A stretch of 25,258 nucleotides of DNA from a virus. Numbering within the stretch: position 1 is the first letter of the stretch; the number at the start of each line of letters is the position of its first letter. The stretch spans positions 1 to 25,258 of IMG/VR virus record IMGVR_UViG_3300030389_001948; one strand, 5' to 3'. The translations under genes were made by a program, and so were the position numbers. The notes beneath the pieces were generated by a model. It saw only the letters and a program-made list of their open reading frames with translations, did not search any database and had not been told where the DNA came from. This document shows positions 6,535-12,137 of the stretch, in pieces.

Positions 6535-6577
6535 ATTGATAAACAAATTGAATAATAACCACTTTAACTATAACAAA

Positions 6578-6856
6578 ATGATTACAAAGAAAGAAGCAAA
6601 GCACTTATTAGAAAAGATGAAAGAGGACAACAGAATGTTCTCACTTGAGTTCATCAAGAAGGATGGAACTAGAAGAACTATGTTGGCTAGGTTCAACGTA
6701 ACAAAGTATCTACTAGGCGAAGGCAGAAGGTATGACCCTGCCAACTACAACCTCATGACTGTGTTCGATATGAACAAGAGTGCATACAGAACAATACCAT
6801 TGGATAGACTCCTGTGGATTAGAACAAAAGGCAAAAGATACTATGTAAGTCCATGA
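6578..6856 (+). CDS. SH3 beta-barrel-type small phage protein
   Basis: A 92-residue basic protein from the ATG at 6578. Residues 22-33 (SLEFIKKDGTRR), a central strand block, FDMN-x5-YRTIPLDRLLWIR (62-81) match the small SH3-barrel-fold proteins of Bacteroidota phages, where F-x-x-KKDG-x-R and (w/y)R-x-(f/i)-x3-l-l-x-I are typical. Function is unknown. An in-frame ATG at 6470 would add 36 residues of odd Gly/Lys/Asp-rich composition encoded by the G-rich tract; the 6578 start is preferred because it follows the A-rich TAACAAA context and begins the recognisable domain. A strong terminator follows. Confidence 0.7.
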   Translation: MITKKEAKHLLEKMKEDNRMFSLEFIKKDGTRRTMLARFNVTKYLLGEGRRYDPANYNLMTVFDMNKSAYRTIPLDRLLWIRTKGKRYYVSP

Positions 6857-6890
6857 TTGAATTGTTTTTAGTTAATATTTGTTTGTTAAT

Positions 6891-6926
6891 AGGGTGGTCG
6901 ATAAATTTGACCACCTTATTTTTTTT
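6891..6926 (+). terminator. intrinsic terminator after the SH3-type gene
   Basis: A 9-bp stem 6891-6899/6909-6917 (GGTGGTC/GACCACC core with one G-T wobble), a 9-nt loop and T8 at 6919-6926. It lies 35 nt after the stop at 6856. Confidence 0.85.
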
Positions 6927-6932
6927 GTGACC

Positions 6933-6980
6933 ACGAAACTGCTACCGTTGAAACTGCCACCGAAACTGCCCTGAAACTGC
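6933..6980 (+). repeat. four GAAACTGC direct repeats in a gene-free stretch
   Basis: GAAACTGC occurs at 6935-6942, 6950-6957, 6962-6969 and 6973-6980, with starts 15, 12 and 11 bp apart. The same octamer occurs at least seven more times on this strand elsewhere in the window and I found no copy on the other strand. Confidence 0.6.
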
Positions 6981-6984
6981 CATT

Positions 6985-7002
6985 GACCTGCCATATCAGG
7001 TC
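6985..7002. repeat. 18-bp inverted repeat
   Basis: GACCTG-CCATAT-CAGGTC is a perfect 6-bp dyad with a 6-nt centre, placed directly after the GAAACTGC repeats and before a C-rich tract (C4 runs at 7012, 7017 and 7023). It could be an operator or a small hairpin. Confidence 0.5.
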
Positions 7003-7031
7003 TTATGACGACCCCTCCCCTACCCCACCTC

Positions 7032-7053
7032 TTTGTTAATAACTTGTTGATAA
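7032..7053 (-). other. DnaA-box-like pair in the gene-free stretch 6857-7184
   Basis: On the minus strand TTATTAACA (7034-7042) and TTATCAACA (7045-7053) resemble the DnaA box TTATCCACA; the starts are 11 bp (about one helical turn) apart. The 17-mer at 7032-7048 is repeated at 8850-8866. The rest of the 328-bp stretch holds a terminator, the octamer repeats, a dyad and the promoter at 7121. Confidence 0.4.
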
Positions 7054-7120
7054 CTTTTATTCGCTGTTTGTTTGGATATTAAAAAAGTTTATTGCATGGG
7101 GTTGAAAAAAATTAAATTAT

Positions 7121-7152
7121 TTGTTTTTTGTATTAAATTATTTGTATATTTG
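7121..7152 (+). promoter_or_regulatory. Bacteroidota-type promoter of the accessory operon
   Basis: TTG 7121-7123, 21-nt spacer, TATATTTG 7145-7152. The leader ends with ACTAAAACAAA before the ATG at 7185. It drives the five-gene operon that ends at the terminator 8437-8463. Confidence 0.7.
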
Positions 7153-7184
7153 TCGAAACAAAATATTAATTAAACTAAAACAAA

Positions 7185-7418
7185 ATGAATCTAACAACAA
7201 AACAAATAAACGACTTAAAAAGTAAAAATTCTTCATTTATATTTCGAAATTCTTTTGACGGTGATGGTGATATTTTTTTACTATGGTTTAATACTATTTT
7301 TAACACTTTTGTGTTGGAGAAAAACGGCCAAATAATAAAAAGCACAAAAACCATAAAACCAATACTTAACAAGTTAGAACTTGACAAAGTTATAGAAGAA
7401 TTAACCGAAATAAACTAA
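7185..7418 (+). CDS. small hypothetical protein (accessory operon)
   Basis: A 77-residue protein, AT-rich. It opens with a TKQINDLKSK helix, has a central hydrophobic block (DIFLLWFNTIFNTFVLEKNG, 29-48) that looks more like buried beta/alpha structure than a membrane helix because of its Asn and Glu, and ends in an acidic helix. No family is recognised. First gene of the operon that includes the glycosylase-like protein. Confidence 0.65.
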   Translation: MNLTTKQINDLKSKNSSFIFRNSFDGDGDIFLLWFNTIFNTFVLEKNGQIIKSTKTIKPILNKLELDKVIEELTEIN

Positions 7419-7434
7419 TTTAAAACAAAACAAA

Positions 7435-7539
7435 ATGAAACACTCAAAAAAACACTTTACACTTGACAACTTTATTTTTCACGCTTGGAAAATATTAGTA
7501 GTAATTTTAGTCACTAACTTTTTAATAAATCTAATCTAA
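7435..7539 (+). CDS. 34-residue single-pass membrane microprotein
   Basis: An ATG at 7435 after the leader AAAACAAAACAAA gives MKHSKKHFTL followed by a hydrophobic helix (residues 16-34, HAWKILVVILVTNFLINLI). The basic N-terminus and C-terminal membrane helix predict N-in topology. The stop overlaps the next ATG (TAATG), which supports real translation and coupling. Possible roles are membrane targeting of the neighbouring protein, superinfection exclusion, or a toxin-like microprotein; none is established. Confidence 0.6.
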   Translation: MKHSKKHFTLDNFIFHAWKILVVILVTNFLINLI

Positions 7540-8141
7540 TGAGAAAGCAAACGACAAACGAACTAAGAAAGATTAGTCGTAATTTAGACTACTTTTTTAA
7601 TCTAGCCACCCCTGAACAAATAAAAGAGGGGCGGCAATGGTATAAAGAGGCAAACAAATTTTGTCAAGAGGTAGCAAAGGAATACAACACCGACCCGTTA
7701 AAAGTCGCTTCGGTTGTTTCCGCCTTGAGTCCCCGCAACAAATGGAGTCAAAACCTCAAAGACGCAAAGAAAGTATTTCAAGCGATTAAAGATGGCAAAG
7801 AGGCAAATGATATTAAAGTATGCACTTTCAATAAAAATAAGTTCAAAGCGTTTGAACTAGCAAAGGGTAGCACGTTTATAACTGAAGACAGCCCAAAAAC
7901 ATATAATTTTGTGCGAAATATTGCCCACTTAGATCCCGCAGCCGTTACGGTTGATATATGGCACTTGAGAGCCTGTTTAAAGCAGTTTAAGAGCATTAAG
8001 AACTCTAACATAGGTAAAGTAGCATATCAGCAAATAAAAGCTCTTACAATCAAAAAAGCTCATAAATTAGGGTTGACAGGTTTTGAATATCAGGCCATCA
8101 TATGGATAAGCGCACAAAATAATATTGAAAAATTAAGATGA
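7539..8141 (+). CDS. conserved phage protein, faint HhH-GPD glycosylase-like signature
   Basis: A 200-residue, wholly helical basic protein. A conserved N-terminal block has WYKEANKFCQEVAKEYN (34-50) and VASVVSALSPRNKWSQNLKD (56-75). A central Lys-rich region leads to a segment at 136-145 (TVDIWHLRAC) that resembles the xVDxHxxRv motif of HhH-GPD DNA glycosylases, followed by a terminal helix EYQAIIWI. Phages of many hosts carry a family with the same vxAalSP...N and vD-h-R patterns, function unknown. A DNA-repair or base-excision activity is my inference. It is coupled to the membrane microprotein upstream (TAATG) and to the next gene (ATGATGA). Confidence 0.75.
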   Translation: MRKQTTNELRKISRNLDYFFNLATPEQIKEGRQWYKEANKFCQEVAKEYNTDPLKVASVVSALSPRNKWSQNLKDAKKVFQAIKDGKEANDIKVCTFNKNKFKAFELAKGSTFITEDSPKTYNFVRNIAHLDPAAVTVDIWHLRACLKQFKSIKNSNIGKVAYQQIKALTIKKAHKLGLTGFEYQAIIWISAQNNIEKLR

Positions 8142-8314
8142 TGAAAAATAGATATAGAATAAACACTAAAATTAGTTTTGGCAGTCGTTATTACTTCTCC
8201 GCGTGGTGCTATGCTAAGAGCATGAGAGGAGCAAAACAAACAAAAGTATTCAAGCACTATTTAAACGAGCTTAAAACGTCTAAAATAGTAGGATTACAAA
8301 TAGAAGAATTTTAA
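8141..8314 (+). CDS. small basic hypothetical protein
   Basis: A 57-residue protein starting on the stop of the glycosylase-like gene (ATGATGA). It is basic and aromatic (FGSRYYFSAWCYAKSMRG at 13-30). No domain recognised. Tight coupling argues that it is real. It may bind nucleic acid or the upstream protein. Confidence 0.6.
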   Translation: MKNRYRINTKISFGSRYYFSAWCYAKSMRGAKQTKVFKHYLNELKTSKIVGLQIEEF

Positions 8315-8317
8315 ATC

Positions 8318-8413
8318 ATGAGCAATAAGAAACGACTTGAGGACACAAATTTAAGTACATTTTGGCTAGTCATTACATTCATTTTGGCACTCATAAAAAG
8401 CTGTTTCAGCTAG
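8318..8413 (+). CDS. 31-residue single-pass membrane microprotein
   Basis: ATG 8318, 3 nt after the previous stop. The product is MSNKKRLEDTNLS followed by a membrane helix, TFWLVITFILALIKSCFS. It has the same plan as the 34-residue protein at 7435: short basic N-terminus, one C-terminal hydrophobic helix. It is the last gene before the terminator 8437-8463. Function unknown. Confidence 0.5.
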   Translation: MSNKKRLEDTNLSTFWLVITFILALIKSCFS

Positions 8414-8436
8414 TATTTAAAGCTAATTTTTAAGAG

Positions 8437-8463
8437 AAGCACCTATAAAAAGGTGTTTTTTTT
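8437..8463 (+). terminator. intrinsic terminator of the accessory operon
   Basis: AAGCACCT pairs with AGGTGTTT (one G-T) across ATAAAA; T8 follows the G at 8455, then a second T-run. It shares the AGAAGCACCT stem sequence with the terminator at 8718-8746. Confidence 0.8.
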
Positions 8464-8482
8464 ACTTTTTTTTGTTTTTTTG

Positions 8483-8513
8483 TTGTGTATATTAAAAAAT
8501 AGTTTTATATTTG
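8483..8513 (+). promoter_or_regulatory. Bacteroidota-type promoter (8541 gene)
   Basis: TTG 8483-8485, 20-nt spacer, TATATTTG 8506-8513. The core 8489-8516 is a near copy of 6192-6219. The leader ends AACTAAAACA before ATG 8541. Confidence 0.8.
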
Positions 8514-8540
8514 TATCATATTAATTCAATAACTAAAACA

Positions 8541-8696
8541 ATGAACCAAACAAGAGTACAAAAATTAGAACAAAGAATCTTAACACTAGAAAAAATCTTG
8601 CAAAAGTTTATTCTTGAAACTAAAGATGAAAAAGCAATGAGAGACCTTTTGTCTGAAACTAAAAAAGAGTACAAGATGCAAATGTACCAAGACTAA
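8541..8696 (+). CDS. small coiled-coil protein
   Basis: A 51-residue protein from the ATG at 8541, which follows the conserved leader; a longer frame opening at TTG 8511 would start inside the promoter. The N-terminal half has a clear heptad pattern (VQKLEQRILTLEKILQKF, 6-23). It forms a one-gene transcription unit with its own promoter and terminator. Function unknown; small coiled-coil proteins of this kind may bind a partner protein. Confidence 0.65.
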   Translation: MNQTRVQKLEQRILTLEKILQKFILETKDEKAMRDLLSETKKEYKMQMYQD

Positions 8697-8717
8697 AAAA
8701 CATCAAATAACACTAAA

Positions 8718-8746
8718 GAAGCACCTCGAAAGGGGTGTTTTTTTTT
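8718..8746 (+). terminator. intrinsic terminator after the coiled-coil gene
   Basis: CACCTC (8722-8727) pairs with GGGGTG (8732-8737, one wobble) closing a GAAA tetraloop, followed by T9 (8738-8746). Confidence 0.85.
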
Positions 8747-8837
8747 GGCTAAATGTGTTATTTTTTTGTTTTATTGTGGGTGCAAAATGCTCATATTTGT
8801 GCAAATTTTCAATTTTCAACCTATATTTTAGGCCAAT

Positions 8838-8866
8838 TTATCAACATTTTTTGTTAATAACTTGTT
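8838..8866. other. DnaA-box-like sites in the gene-free stretch 8697-9204
   Basis: TTATCAACA on the plus strand (8838-8846) and TTATTAACA on the minus strand (8852-8860) form a divergent pair; 8850-8866 repeats the 17-mer of 7032-7048. The surrounding 508-bp stretch otherwise holds a terminator, a CA-rich tract, the inverted repeat at 9036, a decayed gene fragment and the late promoter. I see no gene in it. Confidence 0.35.
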
Positions 8867-9035
8867 TTTTGCATTCCGTCAATATATATACTCATATTCT
8901 TAGCCACATCCACACAACCACACAAATTTTAAATCCAATTTTATAAGCAGTATGTTTTAAGAAATAGTTTTATTGGAATACGTTTATTCAACGTTGATAG
9001 GAAAGGTACGAAGTTAGTGAAAATAATTGACAATC

Positions 9036-9056
9036 TTTCGCAAAAGTAGTGCGAAA
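9036..9056. repeat. inverted repeat TTTCGCA-N7-TGCGAAA
   Basis: Perfect 7-bp arms (9036-9042 and 9050-9056) around a 7-nt spacer, centred about 160 bp upstream of the terminase start. It suits a dimeric DNA-binding regulator. TGCGA sequences also appear at the late promoters at 11067, 22422 and 22778. Confidence 0.45.
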
Positions 9057-9101
9057 AGTGCTTATGGGGCAAAAAAAATTACAAAAAAATTTTAAAGTCC
9101 T

Positions 9102-9145
9102 ATTTTATAGATTGAAGGGTACGTGAAGGGTATAATATACCCTAC
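9102..9145 (+). pseudogene. decayed fragment matching the replication gene
   Basis: Bases 9112-9131 match 3987-4006 of the replication gene at 19 of 20 positions; the single change is TAT to TAC, silent for Tyr. In frame it still reads I-EGYVKG, with a TAG just before (9108-9110) and TAA codons soon after. The following ACCCTA and ATAATA segments also match. This fits a remnant of a related replication gene. It contains the palindrome GGGTATA-A-TATACCC (9128-9142), which may now serve as an operator. Confidence 0.4.
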
Positions 9146-9169
9146 ATAATAAAGCTAAAGATAAAGCTA

Positions 9170-9200
9170 TTGTATATAATTATTATTTTTTTTAGTTTTG
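9170..9200 (+). promoter_or_regulatory. late promoter giving a near-leaderless terminase mRNA
   Basis: TTG 9170-9172, 20-nt spacer, TAGTTTTG 9193-9200. The ATG of the small terminase is at 9205, only 4 nt after the box, so transcription should start at or next to the start codon. The 15-bp palindrome at 9128-9142 lies just upstream of the -33 element. Confidence 0.6.
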
Positions 9201-9204
9201 TATA

Positions 9205-9615
9205 ATGAGTGACGAAAAAGATGAAATGCCAAATCCTGACAACTATACACCAAAAAGGGTGTTCGGTCATCACAACGGAACAGGCAGGAAAAAAGGCAGT
9301 ATCGCTAAAAGCACAAAGATAACAAGAGAGATAATCGCTCATGCACTTAGTGGACAAGAAGTCAATATTATGGATGCCTTAGAAAAGCTGTCATCCAAAA
9401 ACCCTGAAGCATACATCAACGCCATAGCCAAACTGCTCAACTATGCAGTTCCAAAACTTCAGTCAACGGAAATCAAATCCGAGAACAGCAGAAAGATTGA
9501 GATTAACTTAGACGACAATGTTAGCATTGATGAGCTAAAACTAAAAATGGAAAGTCTAAAGAATGAAGGTGACGATGATGACGACTTAGCCGACTACGTT
9601 GAGGTAAATGAATAA
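9205..9615 (+). CDS. terS: putative terminase small subunit (DUF5681-like N-terminus)
   Basis: A 136-residue protein. Residues 20-33 (FGHHNGTGRKKGSI) follow the GN-x-GR-x-KGs pattern of DUF5681-type phage packaging proteins. A helical region follows (REIIAHAL at 42-49, NIMDALEKL at 54-62, PEAYINAIAKLLNYAVPKLQ at 67-86) and then a Lys/Glu-rich oligomerisation-like helix and an acidic tail. Small terminases bind pac or cos DNA and load the large subunit. The assignment rests on these features plus position directly before, and 8-nt overlap with, the large subunit. First gene of the late region. Confidence 0.75.
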   Translation: MSDEKDEMPNPDNYTPKRVFGHHNGTGRKKGSIAKSTKITREIIAHALSGQEVNIMDALEKLSSKNPEAYINAIAKLLNYAVPKLQSTEIKSENSRKIEINLDDNVSIDELKLKMESLKNEGDDDDDLADYVEVNE

Positions 9616-11035
9616 AGAAGAAAGAAAACAGCTCTTACAAGCAATGGAGAAAGCCATTTGCGAGAAGTCCTTTTACGAGTTCTTCGTTAGAGCGTTTGAA
9701 ATTGCCGAACCATCAGTACCCATATCAGTAAACTTTCACCATAAATACCTTTGCGATATATTACAAGCCGAAGCCGAGAGGATAAGGGATAACAAGCCAA
9801 AGGATAAAGACATAATCATAAACATACCCTTCCGTAGCACAAAGTCACTACTCGTGACGGTTCTCTTTCCTGCTTGGTGTTGGGCAGTGCATCCAAAGAT
9901 GAGGTTCATCACAGCATCATACTCTGCCGACATTAGCATAGAACACGCAACCAAGTCAAGGGATATAATACAAAGCGAGTGGTTTCAGAAACATTGGGGT
10001 GACAGGTTTCACATCAAAAAAGACCAAAACCTAAAAGCTAGATATGAAAATAACTTCTTAGGTTCAAGACGTGCCACGTCAGTTGGAGGTTCGGTTACAG
10101 GACAAGGTGGCGACATAATACTTGTTGACGACCCAACCTCACCAAAAAATGCAGCATCCCAGATAGAAAGAGAAAACGCAAACGAATGGTATAAGTCCAC
10201 CTTGTATTCAAGGTTAAACAACCCAACAACAGGGGTTAGAATTATTATTATGCAAAGGGTACATGAAGATGACCTTAGCGGCTATCTACTATACACCTCA
10301 CCCGACAAGCATAGGCACATATGTATTCCTGCCGAACTTTCGGATGACTTGAAGCCAAAAGACCTATCAGAGCATTATGAGGACGGTCTTTTTTGGAAAG
10401 AAAGATTCAGTAGAGAGATTTTAGACGATTACAAGTCGGCACTCGGCTCTTATGGCTACGCAGGACAGCTACAACAGCGACCTACACCTGCAAATAGTGG
10501 GATGATTAAAAAAACGTGGTTCAAGATAGATAATGAAAAAAAAGAAGGGGTAGTCAATTTTATAATCGACCCTGCATACACAGCTAGTGAGAAAAATGAC
10601 CCATCAGCACTACTTGCATACGTCTTTGCAGACAATACTTGGCAAATAACAGAAGTTCAGAATGTAAGATTGGAATTTCCTGACCTCATCAAGCATATAA
10701 TCAAGTTTGTTGAGAAGAATGGGTATGGTAGCCAATCAAGGATATTCGTTGAGCCAAAGGCGAGTGGTAAGTCAATAGTGCAAACTCTAATAAGAGAAAC
10801 TTCTCTAAACATAAGAGAAGATAAACCACCCACCAAAGATAAGATGGCTAGGGTGCAAGATATTAGTCCAACATTAGAAACAGGAAGGGTGAGTTTGCTC
10901 AAGGGTGCTTGGAATGATGAGTTTTTGATGCAATGCCAACAATTTCCTGCTGCAAGGCATGATGATATGGTCGATTGCCTTGTTATGGCACTAAATCAGC
11001 ACTTTAGGGGTAAAAAAATAGTATTCTTTGGATAA
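9608..11035 (+). CDS. terL: terminase large subunit (ATPase-nuclease)
   Basis: A 475-residue packaging motor of normal length. The N-terminal ATPase has a variant Walker A (NIPFRSTKSLL, 72-82), an adenine/strand region ITASYSAD (101-108), Walker B IILVDDP with D174 and D175 (170-176), and the coupling region RIIIMQRVHEDDLSG (211-225). The C-terminal RNase H-like nuclease has IIDPAYT with D321 (319-325), IFVEPKASGKS with E382 (379-389) and RHDDMVD with D452, D453 and D456 (450-456). It cuts concatemeric DNA and pumps it into proheads through the portal, powered by ATP. It overlaps terS by 8 nt. Confidence 0.97.
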   Translation: MNKEERKQLLQAMEKAICEKSFYEFFVRAFEIAEPSVPISVNFHHKYLCDILQAEAERIRDNKPKDKDIIINIPFRSTKSLLVTVLFPAWCWAVHPKMRFITASYSADISIEHATKSRDIIQSEWFQKHWGDRFHIKKDQNLKARYENNFLGSRRATSVGGSVTGQGGDIILVDDPTSPKNAASQIERENANEWYKSTLYSRLNNPTTGVRIIIMQRVHEDDLSGYLLYTSPDKHRHICIPAELSDDLKPKDLSEHYEDGLFWKERFSREILDDYKSALGSYGYAGQLQQRPTPANSGMIKKTWFKIDNEKKEGVVNFIIDPAYTASEKNDPSALLAYVFADNTWQITEVQNVRLEFPDLIKHIIKFVEKNGYGSQSRIFVEPKASGKSIVQTLIRETSLNIREDKPPTKDKMARVQDISPTLETGRVSLLKGAWNDEFLMQCQQFPAARHDDMVDCLVMALNQHFRGKKIVFFG

Positions 11036-11066
11036 ATGACTTATAAAATTGAATTTTACAACGAAA

Positions 11067-11101
11067 TTGCGACAAAGTACTGATATTAATAATTAATTTT
11101 G
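11067..11101 (+). promoter_or_regulatory. candidate late promoter, near-leaderless
   Basis: TAATTTTG at 11094-11101 is 5 nt before the ATG at 11107. The nearest TTG (11067-11069, in TTGCGAC) gives a 24-nt spacer, longer than usual, but the same layout (TTGCGA, N24 after TTG, TTAATTTTGCA) recurs at 22778-22812, which supports it. Confidence 0.45.
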
Positions 11102-11106
11102 CAAAA

Positions 11107-11499
11107 ATGGAACAACTTGTCTATATAAACGATGAACACAAGAGGATAATCGAAGATTATATGACTTTTGTTCAAAAAGAGGTCTATGAGGTTACTGAAA
11201 CTGCTAAATGTGGCAAGTTTGGTGATTTTCAAGAGCTTTTACATGACATAAAGCAGTATCACAATGATTTTTTTGATATTGCAATGAAAGAAAGTGGAGT
11301 TGGTGAATGGATATTTTCTATTCCTAATTTATGTATGTTTATGGTGATGGGGTTTTTTGCAGGGTTAAAAACTGAAGAAAACGAAGATTTAATAGAATCT
11401 CACGCAAATGACATCCATGAGATGACAATGAACACAGTTGCTGTGCTTTCTGACTTTCTCAAGGATATGGAGGTAATAATAAACGAATCACAATGTTAA
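11107..11499 (+). CDS. hypothetical late protein
   Basis: A 130-residue acidic helical protein of no recognised family. A moderately hydrophobic stretch (WIFSIPNLCMFMVMGFFAGL, 61-80) could be a buried helix; Pro and Asn make a classic membrane helix less likely. It has its own near-leaderless promoter and overlaps the tail-chaperone gene by 7 nt, suggesting a tail or connector function. No evidence beyond context. Confidence 0.7.
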   Translation: MEQLVYINDEHKRIIEDYMTFVQKEVYEVTETAKCGKFGDFQELLHDIKQYHNDFFDIAMKESGVGEWIFSIPNLCMFMVMGFFAGLKTEENEDLIESHANDIHEMTMNTVAVLSDFLKDMEVIINESQC

Positions 11500-12137
11500 A
11501 CATAGAAATAAATAATAAGGAGTACAATATACCTAACAAATGGGAGGAGATGACTCTCGACTACTATTGTGGTATATATGAGATAATAAAAAAGTATCAA
11601 ATCACAGAAGATGAGGAAAATAGTGAGAATGACCTCACAAAGTACATCGCCAATCAGGAAAACAAGATGTATAGAGATTTATTCATCTATATGACCAAGA
11701 TTGACGAGAAAACGATGAAAAATGTGCCAATTAGCGATGTATTCGCAGTAATTGAGTGCTTAGAAGAAATAATGGAGGAATATAAGCCAAAAGGTTTAGA
11801 TTACTTCGAGTTTGAGGGTGACGTGTACTATTTTCCTCTTGATTTTCTAAGAACAGGCACATTTGGTGATTACATAGAGAGTCAGCAGTTGGAAATGAAC
11901 ACACAGTACCTAAAAAATGGTAGGTTTGACATTTTGCCTGAGCAAATGGCAATTTTGTGTAAAAAAGTGGATGAGGAGGTCGATTTAGACGATATTGACG
12001 AAAAGGCGAAGAAATTTCGTGGTTTGACAATGGACATCGTTTGGGAGTTCAGTTTTTTTTTGAACAAACGAACTTTGGCATCTCTAAACGTTATAAAAAC
12101 CTTTTCAGAAATGGTGGAACAAAAAGTATCGCAGTAG
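11493..12137 (+). CDS. tail assembly chaperone, zero-frame product (gpG-like)
   Basis: A 214-residue acidic protein. The opening, INNKEYNIPNKWEEMTLDYY (6-25), is a pattern I associate with Bacteroidota phage tail-chaperone genes (short beta strand, then iP-x2-W-eemTl-x-y), and the remainder is helical. Tail assembly chaperones coat the tape measure during tail building and are typically made in two forms by frameshifting. Here codons 187-189 run into T9 (12053-12061) read AGT TTT TTT, a canonical T-TTT-TTT slippery heptamer, and an open -1 frame continues to 12352. Without a shift translation ends 25 residues later. Confidence 0.7.
   Translation: MLNIEINNKEYNIPNKWEEMTLDYYCGIYEIIKKYQITEDEENSENDLTKYIANQENKMYRDLFIYMTKIDEKTMKNVPISDVFAVIECLEEIMEEYKPKGLDYFEFEGDVYYFPLDFLRTGTFGDYIESQQLEMNTQYLKNGRFDILPEQMAILCKKVDEEVDLDDIDEKAKKFRGLTMDIVWEFSFFLNKRTLASLNVIKTFSEMVEQKVSQ

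Noticed and set aside
6470-6577. N-terminal extension MGHGGRQGDKGDKG... of the SH3-type gene, collagen-like
   Set aside because: Only 36 residues, produced by the repetitive G-rich tract; the recognised domain starts at the ATG at 6578, which has the usual A-rich leader. Kept as an alternative start only.
6985-7030. C-rich tract as a minus-strand quadruplex or CRISPR-like repeat
   Set aside because: Only three runs of four C, so the quadruplex rule is not met with four equal runs; no spaced identical repeats of CRISPR length exist in the window.
8755-8946. ORF of 63 codons in the gene-free stretch
   Set aside because: Opens without a good start context directly after a terminator, hydrophobic low-complexity product, no promoter, overlaps DnaA-box-like repeats.
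8945-8990. Degenerate copy of the early promoter (AAATAGTTTTATTGG)
   Set aside because: The -7 box is broken (TATTGG instead of TATnTTTG) and no gene follows within 200 bp; perhaps a decayed promoter but not supportable.
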